Assembly (NCBI RefSeq): GCF_964340395.1
Contig: NC_135549.1
Span: 10,577,342-10,641,341 of the forward strand
DNA: 64,000 nt
Source of the DNA: Glandiceps talaboti
Taxonomy: Eukaryota > Hemichordata > Enteropneusta > Spengelidae
Direction: 5' to 3'
This document shows, in pieces, positions 35,055-60,656 of the stretch. Positions within the stretch are counted from its first letter, which is position 1; each line of letters starts with the position of its first letter. The translations under genes were made by a program, and so were the position numbers. The notes under the pieces are model-generated. The model did not search any database. It was given only the letters and a program-made list of their open reading frames with translations, and had not been told where the DNA came from.

Positions 35055-37179
35055 CTTATTAAGACTTTCAAAAATGAAACAAAATCACATATATAATGCC
35101 ATAATGATTACCTTCCATGCTGATGTTGATTAAGTATTAAAATAGTCGTTGGTAAATCACACAGTGATGCTCACAATGTTTTCAGATCTGTTCAGGCACG
35201 TAATGATGACGTGATGATATTCAAGCAGGAAATACAACAAATGTCTATGTTCCAACACTATATAGACTTGTCTGAAAGCAGGCAAGTGTTTTTTTCTGAT
35301 AGCAAGACAGCAAGTCACCAAGATTTATGGTGTTTTTAGGTCGCACAGGTAATTTATTGAAACTTTTATACAATATGGTACAGAAATAACATTCTCTTAT
35401 CAAATAAGGTCGAGTAAAAGTAGGACGACAAGTCTACACCACTACAATGTCACGTACCATTAGGTTGATTAACGGTAAGGAGTTTTATTCTGTTTATCCC
35501 AAATAAAAACACCCATTGTTTTCATCCAAATGCCCTTCCTGGGCCTATGCTATGGTAAGACACTGTATATGTACAGGCAAATTATCAACGTTTCCTGTAT
35601 ATATTACATCTTTCGACAAATCTTTTGTAACTTGCATTTTCATACAAATAGTTAACAACTTTTATACGACTTTCAGGTCATTCTTAAGATCACATGAGCT
35701 TGAAGTAAAGATATTATTAAACACGTAGTCCTTTGCAGACTTGAGAGAAACTTACAGAAAAGACTCAATTTTACTTTGATTTTCTACCTGAAAATATTTT
35801 TTTTTTTTAAATGCGAAACAGCGTGAAGTCCATGTTTTGTAACAAAATAATTTGAAAAAATGTAAACTACGTAAAAAGTTTATTATATGAATAAATGTGA
35901 CATGGCAGTATGTCGTCTATGACAAGTCGTACGTGCCAAAAGTATTGTTCTTTTTTTTCTGGCTGTAGTTTTTTGTATTTTTCAGTGTTGCAGACTATTT
36001 TAAACCATTTCTGTGTAGATTTCGATAGAATCAATACTTTTATTTCATGTTAACATTAATTCATACAAGTTTTTATTTAATTTGAGATTATTGTTGATTT
36101 ACAGGATTTACTTTAGTTTATGTCAAACCAAGGAAAATATCAAAATTAATTAAAATTGAAATACAATTTTTTTTTTTGCGTTTCCTGGGGGAAATTTTTT
36201 CGAAAATATCTTATTTCGGATTTGTTTTCCCTTCGAACGACTTGATTTCCAAAACAGGGGTGTTGAGTAACTCAAATAACTGCCCTCAGGTTGCCCCAAC
36301 ACGTCGCTGTAGTCACTTGCGTACACATTTGATTTATTTATTTATCTATCTAACATTGACAAGTCAGGCAGTCCACACGGGTGACGACGAACACCTATGA
36401 ACATGGACCCCAATTTATTCATTTTTTTTCAACTTATTCATTTGAATACATACTAATTTAAACACATACAATGGTGTTATTACTAGCTGATATAGCTTGC
36501 CATACCATGCACGTGTAGCTTCCCAATAAATTGAAACATCAGCATACATAGAAGTTAAGTACTTGTGATCGTGAGTGATTACTTGGGTCTGCCAATTTTT
36601 TAGTCTTCAAGATACTCTGACGGGGCGCCCTCACACGACGTGTGCATCTACATTGAGTGTCAAGTGTAACCTTGCAATTGTCCCATGCTCTCGAGCTCTC
36701 CGAGGATCTCTACATCAAGTATCCTTATGAAGATAAAGCATGGATTCCACAATTCTGCCCATTTTAACATCAGATGTAAATCATCCATGTACAAAATCAG
36801 GAGGAACTGTTCTGCTAGCACCATTCGTATTCCTGCATATTTTGTATACAACAAATTGTTGGTATATCCGTATATTTGCCGACTATTCTATGATTGGTTC
36901 AATAGGAAATGAAGACTAAGCATGACTATGATTATGGCTACAACACGAGTTATACTATACGAAAGTTATCAGGTTTGAACAGAAGACATGGGTTTCATAC
37001 CCAGTTGTTCTACGTCTTGACAATGCATGTTTACATCATTAGTTCTGTTGTGCTCAAATCGAGTCAAAACATTCAGAATAACTTTTATTTCCTCATTTCT
37101 TTTGCTAAAACTAATCGTGTGTAAGTATAAGTATATTACACCATGCACAAGCCAAGTTATTGCCTTTGAATGGAAAATA
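35055..37179. other. Non-coding stretch with a TTAGTCT-family fragment
   Basis: At 36604-36644, CTTCAAGATACTCTGACGGG then GCGCCCTCACAC resembles the interior of the elements at 11304 and 20523. Short open frames here (36176-36400, 36660-36912) have no recognisable family. Confidence 0.4.
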
Positions 37180-37186
37180 TGGATTA

Positions 37187-37257
37187 TTAGTCTAGTTCTA
37201 TGACGGGCAGTATAAAAGTGTATACTGTCCGTCATGGAACTCAATGAACTAGACTAA
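37187..37257. mobile_element. Short palindromic insertion with 7-bp flanking duplication
   Basis: The ends TTAGTCTAGTTC and GAACTAGACTAA are perfect inverted repeats. An inner pair TATGACGGGCAGTATA and TATACTGTCCGTCAT is nearly so. The insertion is flanked by TGGATTA on both sides (37180-37186 and 37258-37264), which looks like a target-site duplication. The TTAGTCT end is shared with the elements at 11304 and 20523. Confidence 0.75.
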
Positions 37258-37264
37258 TGGATTA

Positions 37265-38647
37265 TATACCTTGGTCATTCTACATCATGACAACCTGTGT
37301 CTGCATCACTGGTTTCTATGGTGCTTGAAATAGTAGTCAACATGTTCCTAATCACCATTATTTTACCTGGTTTTTCCCCCATAAATTATGCCCAAGGTAT
37401 AATTATATTATTCTCCAATATTTTTCTTGTCTGATTCTGCATAGTATACACAATAACCATATTTACATGTTTATGGCTATGCTATGGTGTTAAAATGAGT
37501 ACATGACTCAATGTTGTACTAAAAGGTTTCTGATGAGAACTATTATCTAGAAACTGAATAACATCAAGACATGGTATATGCTGTATAATATCCATTCAGA
37601 AGAATGCCAGAGAAATGCCTAGATGAGGTGCTTCTTTATCAAAATGTTTGTAGTTGGTTAATTTACAATTGGCATTTTTACACTGTCAGTAAAGTTGCTC
37701 ATGTTGCCCAACGTATAGGTTTGCAAGAGCATCAAATCATGTGTAATGCTATGAAGCATGAAATATGTGTGCATTCATGGATATCGATGCCACATTTGTC
37801 AAATAATTTTAAAAGACAATACTATTTTACGACAAAAACATAAATAATACTTTATTTCTCACTAGTTATTCTACACTTGATAAAACTAAATATGAAACTA
37901 ATAGATGTTGATCAGTCCATTTGTACAACAGAAGCTTACTGCCATAGTCATAGTACTACCATTACGTTTGACTACACACGACAGTACCTCTGTTGATAAG
38001 TTGAGATAAGACAATATATCAAACATCCAATTAACTACATGACGACAAGAAAAAAAGGAAGGAAAACAAAATTGCAGAAATCAAAATCAAAATCCATGAT
38101 GATAATATCTCCAGCAGAAACTTGATTTACTACTCCTAGCATACTAAATTGTCAAATATTCTAAATAGAAGAAAAGGTGACAGAAAAGAATATTGATAAT
38201 TCATGTTAACTTTACTGCCTATCATGTAGCTATGTATAGTTGCTATTTTACAATTTGATGTGTTTGTGTATTACTGTACTACAAAACTTCAAATGTAAAT
38301 AGCAAGGAGAATACAACAAAGTTGACATTGTGTTAATAAGTATTGTACAGTAGGTCTTCTTGAGTGAATCTAGTATTATCATCAAAATTGGAATATACTA
38401 CAAATTTACAGAAACTTGAGAAGTAACCATCAATTCGTTGTATGGCTGACAATTACAGCTGAGATTCTTTATATGTGGCACTACTCATATTTAGAAAGGA
38501 GTCATCTTTCAGAAACAAACATACATCCAGTCAGGCATTAGGTGACTTTAGCCATGGTAATTACATATAGTTTTAAGAGTCCCGGTTGAGTCCATTGCTC
38601 GATGCACAAATTGCACATTGTCATTTTTATCCCTGAAAGGTGTTCCT
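37265..38647. other. 3' flank of the CKS gene; non-coding
   Basis: No exon recognised. A minus-strand AATAAA (plus-strand TTTATT, 37851-37856) could end the CKS transcript, which would give a 3' UTR of about 800 bases. Confidence 0.35.
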
Positions 38648-41600
38648 CTACTGATTTGGTGGTGGAGTTGTAATTGGTCTTCTGAATAGCAATATATGTG
38701 GTTCTGGAGAAAAAAATAGAGACAAATAATCAGTATCGAAATAATAGAAATTCAGTTATTGAATGATACTTTTCATTAATAATACAGTTGTCCTGACTTC
38801 TTTGTGATACAACACTGTTTGAACTAGAACTCTGTACATGTAGTTTTGCTGCAAGTATATGCGTTTGATGAAGCCAAGACTGTTCTTACTCACTGTATTA
38901 TTATTTCTATGAATTATTCATGAATGTCCTGGATATTTGCATGACAAATGTTTGGAACACATCTCACGTTCATGTTCTATAGTCGATATGCATGATATGA
39001 AAAAATGTTGCATCTACATCATCGATCAAATGATTATAGCATAATTGACAACTTATGATCCAATATAGCAACTGAATGCTTATTGCCATTACAAAATAGT
39101 AATCCTCGTTTAGCTTCCATAATGACAACCGTCTAAAAAAGCTTCAGATTTTAGTGTCCCACTTCACGATAGTAGGTCCATGCCTAGTTCTTGTTCATGA
39201 TTATGTTAATATTTTATTATGCTAATAGGTAAAGAGACACATAATGCTAATGCCTAGCTAGACACTGGGGGGGGGGGGGGGGGGGGGGCGCACATACGTC
39301 AGATTATATCAATGAGTTCTATTCTGCTCACTCGGTGCACGATATACACAGGTAGATTCTTCTGGATTATTATATTACATGTTATGGGTTATATTTGATA
39401 ACACCCCTTCAATGATAAATCTAAAACAGTTTTTATTAATAGTTATTTTAATTTTGTATCACATACATTCTGCACTTGAAACTACAGTTATCATTTTTTT
39501 TGTCATTTTGGCAAAATTAATAAAATACATAATATTAAGACACAAAATGTACACTGAACTAGTCATATCTTTTCTAAAAGAAAAGATGCTAGTTCTGCCA
39601 GTTGTTGATGGTGATCAAGTTTAATTTCATGACCAGAATAATTCACAAAAAGTCCATCCACATCATAACATGTCAATCAGGTAATGTATGATATAACTGT
39701 AGTGTACTCTACATAGTGCACATTATCTAATGGGCTCAAATACATAGATTGTGAACCAAACAAAGATACCAATGATTCTGAGAGTAACTTAAGTAATTCG
39801 GTAGATAGATATGACTAAACCCAGTATAGTGTAAATGAAGACAGTTTGTTGCACTTTCTGATCGTTTGGTAAATCTTTTCATAACAATGGCAAAGTGGCA
39901 CATGCTACATACTATTCATATATTTTGAGTATGGCAGTCCTTATTGCAACATCATAACATGATGGTAGTAGATCACAACATTATGTACATGTTGTGACTG
40001 TAATTTCCATGCTAGATGTACATTTTGATAGTACTGCATACCTGGATCATGTAGCATATAATGTATCCAGCCTTGGCTTTGTTGGACTCCAATTCCTCTC
40101 CATTCTCCTTCTGACATTAGATGTGTCTTTGGTACCATTTTGGCTATGTTCTTTGGTAACATCACATGCCTGATGAAAGTTAGTTGAAAAATAAAATATT
40201 TAATTGTGTAATTTGTTCTGGAAGTAAAGACAACCAAAATTAGGAAGAGACATGGTTTTACAGTATAATTTTAATGCAATGGTTGTATGGATTTTTAGTT
40301 TAATATTATAATAAAACTTTACTATGTTTGAAAAAACAATGTTAACAAACAACATCAAACAATTCTATGTTTATAACTCAGTAAATAGCAGAAAATGTCA
40401 AAATGTATAAAGTTTGTTATTGTATAATATACACAAAAAGTTATGTTACCCCACAAACAAACAAGGATTTGGTCTGTGTTGTTTCACAGTGTTTTTAAAA
40501 GTAGAAAAACAGTAAAGTTGTTGTATAAATCAAAAACTCAAAACAAATATCAATTCTTCATCCATATGGCCACTTTAAGTTTAAGTATGCACTTCTAAGT
40601 GCTCTGCATTGTACAGAAAGTCTGGTGCCACATAATTTCTTGAACATTTCTGGTCATGTAGCAAATATGACATATATTTATCACAAATACATCAAGAATT
40701 TGAACAAACTTCGTGATGGGCACATCTACCATAAATCAACTGCATCAGTAACTGAAGTGCACCACAAATCCAAGATTAATTTTGGCCATACATTTTTCTC
40801 TCTACTTGTTTACATAGGAATTTACAGCATTAGCTCTTAGTATATCTACAGTATATATATATTACAGCAGATGTAGCCTATAAGTAGTGGCTGAATATGC
40901 AATTTGTAAACACCAGTCCTAAACATTTCAATAAACCACACAAACTAAGTACAAGTCCTGTACTTTCCCTACTGTAACATCATGTTCTTTTGTTGATAGG
41001 TTGCTACTAAACCCGTTTGCAGTTGGAGCATGGGTATATTACTGATCTCACAAATAATATACCTTGTATATCCATTGCTTGGAACCCTGACCCTCTCTAA
41101 AGCTAAAGGGAAAATGTCTGAATAGTTGACTTATTCCATCTGTAACAGTGCAAGGCAATATTGCTAATTTCATTTCCAATAGCACCATATGCAAATACCT
41201 ATGTATAATATAGTAGAGTCAATGCAATCAATATAAAAGGTAGTCTGCCTCATGGTAAATTACATGTATACAATATCCTATGTACAGGAGGAGCGAGCAA
41301 GTACTGGTCGGTTAGGTTTAAATCTGGGGTTTAAATAATGGCCATTTTTCCATAGTAATATAGCAGCATAGTCCCCCTACCACATAGGAACTGAGCGTCA
41401 TACTGGTAATGTAGCTGCAATAATTGTAGTGTTTGTTTTGATTTTTCTTTTTTGTGCTTTTTTTCGTTCCAACACTACAAGATACTAACTTATAATGGTG
41501 TGACACATACGACAGACGTGACAAGTTAAAATTCGTACATGTGTACTTGTGTAACAACATTTTATTCTGACTATAGTATACAAATTAACCATGCTTTGAG

Positions 41601-42000
41601 TGTGACCTTCGAGTTATTTCCGTTCGAAGTAGGCCCAGGAGGCTGGACAACTTGTACATACACGCATGGAAGTTTACCTCCATGATAAACGCTACCAAGA
41701 AATGAATATGATCACAACTTGACACAAGTTCTATTATGTGCAGACTCCATTCTGTGCCAACTCTGAGAAAGGTGTTTGTACAGTTCCAACGACATCAAAA
41801 TTCGAATAAAGGTCATGAACACTGCATGCCCTGTGTGTAGGCTTTGTCAGTTTGTGAATGAAACCTATAAACTACTACTATGAGTATGACGTTAGGTATG
41901 TAGCGCTTCCTACAACAGCAGATAATTTAAATTTTCCTTACCTGTATTCGTATTTCTCATCGTAATATTTGTCTGAGTAGTATATGTTTTTGTGTGACAT
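38648..42000 (-). CDS. CKS: Cyclin-dependent kinase regulatory subunit CKS1/2-like, 80 aa
   Basis: Three exons: 42000-41942, 40169-40042 and 38703-38648 join in frame (phases 2 and 1) into an 80-residue protein ending at TAG. The family signature is complete: [20 protein letters not shown] at the start, [47 protein letters not shown]. This includes the HxPEPH hinge and the basic and serine residues that bind phosphate groups. Metazoan CKS proteins are about 79 residues, so it is full length. CKS binds cyclin-dependent kinases and docks phosphorylated substrates, and CKS1 also serves SCF-Skp2. Residues alone do not separate CKS1 from CKS2 here. The C-terminal tail (ITTPPPNQ) differs from the lysine-rich vertebrate CKS1 tail. 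Confidence 0.97.
39267..39289. repeat. Poly-G run
   Basis: About 23 consecutive G in intron 2 of the CKS gene. Confidence 0.95.
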
Positions 42001-42116
42001 CTTGAACTATCGAAATAACCACAAAAATATGACAATTTTGTCGAAAATTTGGCAGTGAGAACAGCTGGGTAGGACAACGTACAGACACAGCTGATAAAAT
42101 ACCTCGGCAAAACAAT

Positions 42117-42183
42117 TTCAAATTGACCGCCAAGCCGATTGGACTAAATGAAGTCATGTGACAAAAATCTCTTTTGTGATTGG
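42117..42183 (-). promoter_or_regulatory. CKS promoter: two CCAAT boxes and a CDE/CHR-like pair
   Basis: On the minus strand, CCAAT boxes occur at 42183-42179 and 42142-42138. They are followed by GGCGG (42131-42127), four bases, then TTTGAA (42122-42117), 117 bases before the start codon. GGCGG-N4-TTTGAA is the arrangement of CDE/CHR elements in G2/M-regulated genes, usually with NF-Y-bound CCAAT boxes upstream. CKS genes are cell-cycle regulated in vertebrates, so the fit is meaningful, but these are short motifs. Confidence 0.6.
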
Positions 42184-45100
42184 ATAATTATAGTACACGG
42201 AGAAAACCTACGTGTAATGCAAATCACAAATTCAAATGCGTCAACAGCAACATTGATCTCTTCCTGGATACAGATAACGTTATGAACACAACAAATTTTT
42301 AAATTTTCACTATAAATGTATAAACCGTCCCGTTATGCGTCAGTGGAGGCGATGCGATGATTATTTTCTTGGAAGATATGCAGCAATAAAGAGCGCCATT
42401 GACGACGGCAAATACATTCCTATCGTCTATGTAAAACATTTAAAACGTAGCTCACCATACACCGTACATACACACTGTGATTGTACGAGATTGTGTTATT
42501 TTGCGAAGAACGGTGTCATACCATGTCAAGAGAATCACAATAGCGTTAACAAGAGACAATTTGCTCTGATCATTTGCGTGATTTTAAGTATTAAAAGCCT
42601 AAAGGAAGCAATGTTACTTTTTATCACTGAGGGCGTACTATAAGGGTACACGTACGTACGCGTACATGTACTTATCGACCCAGGCTGGCTTTTAAATTTA
42701 CACAAAGACATTATCAAACGTCAAGGATATACTAGTAGTCAATGTAATACTAGTATCAGATAGGAGCAATGGTAGACCTAATCCCAAAGAAATGTCACCC
42801 AGATCGAAAAGAAACATTCAGTGGGTTTAGCCTGTTCAAGAGATGATCATTGGGATGACTAATCGATTGAACGTGTTGATCGATTAGGAGGAATGTGTAT
42901 CGATCCGTCCAACTATGTACTTTTGTAACATGAAAAGTGTTTCAGATAAGAATGTACATTAATAGCTAGCTCATCCTACAAAGTCGTTGATGGTCAGCTA
43001 TGGACTGCTGGCGATACACCCCGTCCTCTGTAGACAGTGCTACGTGCCGATCGTGGTGTTGGTAGGGATTGGTGGGTGTTTTTTATGTACAACTTGCAAA
43101 GTCTGTAGCCAAGTATCTTTAAATTTGAGACCATCAACATATTAACCCCCGTTCTACTAAATGTGGTCTTTATCTATGGGCTCTACTTGCCATTGGTGAG
43201 AAATTCCATATATGGTGGTGGTTATGCAGGTGCCAGTGTTCTAAAGCTATTTGATATGGAGCACCATTGATTAATTAGCATATCAGACATATACATATAC
43301 AATGTATGTATATGTAAGTCACACACATATAGTAATGCATATGTAATAACGACACAGGCGAGCTTGACAAATTTATGAAGTTGTACAACAAATTGTCTTG
43401 TCTTATAATTCGAGATTGCATCATTCTCACATAGCTTTTATTTTATTTTATTTAAGAGCTTACCTGTTTTGCTACGTGAATGGTCCATTTCATCTAGAAA
43501 ATCTGTTTCATTCAAAGGTGTGGCAAGCACACTATTACAGTTTCTGCTCTCATTCTCAAACGGACTCTTCAACGACTTCTGTTGTAACTTCATACATCAC
43601 TGATCATGGCACCCACCTTCCTTTATGGACGTGGGGGGGGGGGTATTCAAATTTCACCCAAACATCTTGCAATATATGCCTATTCATACAAGGTATTTCT
43701 CTTACCACTAGTCAGGACATTTGCATATGTCTGAGTATTTCAATACCAAGCAACGTGTTGACAACCTTGATAGTCAATCTATTTAGGCAAACCAATATTT
43801 GTAACAAAATATGCTATTGTATCTCGTTAGATTACATCATGGTGTTCACAGATAATTGCATTGCTTGCTTTTTGTACGCAAAAATAGTGTTATCATTCCT
43901 ATGTACTGTAAATGCAATATAAGATTGGTACTATTCAGATATCAAAAAATCAACAGACCAACATCACTTGATTTACTTTGACTTTGTGATTTGAAGTTAT
44001 CATAATAAAAAGTGCCCTAGTGTGAACAAAACTTGCAGTCGAAAGCTCTCGGATCATCAAATTATCTTTATGTATATTGGTTAAATTTCTAGTAATGATA
44101 ATAATACAAATAATAAAGAAGATTTTATAGGATGCCTAGTCTCTGCAAGCAGAGCTGAAGACGCAGAAGTAAAATGGATAGAAAATTGCCGTATGGTACT
44201 GATCACTTGATTTACGTTGAGAATAGATGATGCAAGAATTGTACGCGGACAGCTGTTTCAAGTTATGATCCTGCCCCGTTCAGATATTTGCTCATCGTTA
44301 TTCAGCGGTGATATCAACGGATAACGCTATATTATTTATTTGATACACGATTTCGTCATTCAGATTTGATACAGTTGGATGTACGTAACACTTAGCTGAC
44401 ACTGTACTGATAGTACTTAGCTGACACCCTATACTTCATTTATAATGTACACTAAACACTTAGACACACTGAATTATTCATCAATTCCAAAATCACACTA
44501 AATCTGATAAATTTTGAAATGTCACTGAAAAGGAACATGCATTGATGGAATATACACTTTTGGATTCTAACAGTTGCAATTGTTTTAATGACCTGGTTGG
44601 TGAGACAATATGTTTGCGGAAATGCCAATCGTTTTTGGCTGTATTTACTTAACATCAAACCATTTCGGAACATAATCTTTTAGAAGTATGAAAGTCTTTC
44701 TATACACATTGAAAAGGCGGAAGATTCTTTTATCTAGAAAATGAAAAGTATATAATATCTCGATGAGGTTAATACTCGATTTGGCCGCCAGTTTGTAGAA
44801 GTGTAGATTTTAGAATACGTTTTATATCTTAGGTTCCTTGCCTGGGTTTACAAAATATTGTGCTAAAACTATTTCTGTAATTTGAAGGTAACAATAAAAT
44901 CTCGTCATTATTTACAAAAGCGCACATTTCATCTCACAGTAGTTTTGAAATCGAGATCTTACTGCATGCATAGCTGCTCATTTTTGTACAATTATACAAC
45001 TTTAATCGGAATCTAAAAGATTCTGTTAATGTGAAACACGAGTAGGAAATGTTTCACTTCTTTGCTCAGCTCAAGCAATCACTGAAGGTCATTTGGGGTC

Positions 45101-45438
45101 AATGAAGCTTTCTGGCATACACATCTATATCTTGTTTCTGTCGGGAGTTTTTTTGAAGGGTGTAGCTGGATTGACACTAACACTGATATGCACGTGTCAG
45201 AAAGACTTACTACAACATCGCTAGCTGCTACTTGAATGCATTTAGGGCATTTAACTGTATATAATATCTTATCTTTCTCTAGGGTCGACATCAGACTAAT
45301 GGATCGGTCTCCTCATTTATAACCGTTAAAATTTACTTGATGTCAATAGCAACGATAACAAATTCGGATACTAAATAGTCTTTATTGGCAGGGCGCATGA
45401 CAGACAAAGTTGAAACTCGCACTGTGTAGCACTAAACG
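42184..45438. other. Intergenic region between CKS and the first aminopeptidase
   Basis: An open frame at 42335-42643 lies divergent to CKS but has no recognisable family. The frames at 43398-43922 and 45079-45291 (minus) also look spurious. No other gene or element was recognised. The last few hundred bases should include the aminopeptidase promoter; no TATA box is evident. Confidence 0.4.
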
Positions 45439-58817
<13,379 letters not shown>

Positions 58818-60656
58818 TTTTCCTCTAAGTGTTACTCACAGCGGTATGTTCACCGATAAGTTTTGGAGGCTATTACATGTACCTGTGCATTGCATAGAAC
58901 ATGAACCCAATCTTGCTGGAATAGATTACCGTGAATGATTGTTTTTGTTTTCCCTTTTCTTCCTGAATTTGTATATTTTAGAGTTTTCTTTCTTTGTTGA
59001 GTGCTGTATAACTGTTTGAAGTGATAACTTTCATCCATGATTGTCTAACGTTGACGTAGACTTGTACCAGTTTATATTGTCTTCTCTGTTTACGAATGTT
59101 ATGTGTATCTGATTATTGGTGACAACGACAATAAATGAATCCGACAAGATTCAGGTTTGGTTTGACAACACGAGTCATTAATCTTGTGGTGCTGCGTTGT
59201 ACTGTTGTGGTGTTGTATTGCGTTTGAAATGTTATTTGTTTGCCGGATACCTCGGTTTAGCCTCAGACCACTTCTTCTAGTGGTCTGAGGCTTAGCATTC
59301 TCACAACCAGAGCTGACGTTTCTTCATGGCTGTGGTGTACAACGACATGGTTTAGTTATTGTGTGTAAGTTATGTGCAATTACGTTTAATACTTGTACAT
59401 GTAATATCACTGTACATGGTTGTCTTCAATGTATCGCATAACAATCATAATCATACCACAAATTAAAACATGTAATTTGTAAATATAATCTGGCACCTAA
59501 ATCGATTTCCGTCTTCATACATTTCGAATCTATAAATCGTCTAATATCTTGAAGGAAACCTTGAAGGTCACAAAGTTACTGAGACATTTATTCAGAACTA
59601 GCACATGCCCAATCTAATAAAGGAAATTTGCCTGGCGAGCTAGAGTAGCCCCATTCCCCCATCGACACACACTCGATGAAAGAGGAGTATTGTCCCTAAG
59701 AAGGCTTCTGATTTTAAGACGAATTCTTCTGGTTAGAATCGACTAAAACACGTCTTAAAAGAGACATAGTCGATTGATTGCAGAAATTACATCCCATTAC
59801 CAAATAGAAATACAATGAAATAGAATAAATAGGTAATAAACATCCAATAGTCTTACCAATTACAATAATTGAAAACTAGACAAACATGTGTTTTGGCAGT
59901 ATATCACATAAAGCTGGTTTGTTGTCTATATGACCAAGTCTACCATTTTAAAAGACATCGTTTCCACCTATGATTTAATCACAGTTCAGGGCTTACCCAT
60001 AGCCCCAGTGGTTGCTAGGAGAATTGCACCAACTTCAATGTTGACTTCGTCTGGTCAAAAGCCAAAACAAGACTGAGTTGGCGAGAGGAACTTTGAACTG
60101 TTGACCTTACAGATTACGACAACCCATCATGTTGGCTAAAAGCTTTTGTATGTAAACTTTGTGACGAGTTCCGCAAGTATTTCCAAGATGCCAACTGAGT
60201 AGATAACCCCCGTTTATTCCAGTAATGTCAGTTATAAATTATTATGACGACCACCGATATTTTCTCGTCTTCTCAAAAGCCACGTTCATAAGAATGTCAT
60301 AGTGCATATAGAGTTGGTATCAGAACAATCAGGACGACCGGACATTGATCCCATTCTGGATGTGATAGGGACTTGCTATCGGGTCATCAATGATAGAGAA
60401 AAACAATCATTAAAATTCCGACCAGGTCTCATTAACACTGAAGATAATAAGTCAACTTAAATACGTTGATAAAATACTACCGTATCATATCAACTCATGC
60501 CATCACTTGTCAAGCTCAGCTATCTTTAATATAGGTGGTATTTGTTCTACAGACACACTAGTTACAACTTACGTGTAACCAGGTCAGTTGCCATTACATA
60601 GTATGTTAGAGTGATCTCTTCACCGGCGTACTAAAAAAACGTTATATCGGTTTGAT
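58818..60656. other. Intergenic region between the two aminopeptidase genes
   Basis: Contains the 3' UTR of copy 1 (AATAAA at 59130-59135), a perfect 14-bp hairpin at 59259-59292 (AGCCTCAGACCACT / AGTGGTCTGAGGCT, 6-base loop), and the presumed promoter of copy 2. No other gene recognised. Confidence 0.6.

Noticed and set aside
42335-42643. 102-residue frame divergent to CKS
   Set aside because: Could be a small gene, but no family, no splice partner and no conserved motif was seen.
45079-45291. Minus-strand frame with scattered Cys pairs, considered as a zinc finger
   Set aside because: Cysteine spacing fits no known finger, and it lies just upstream of the aminopeptidase start.
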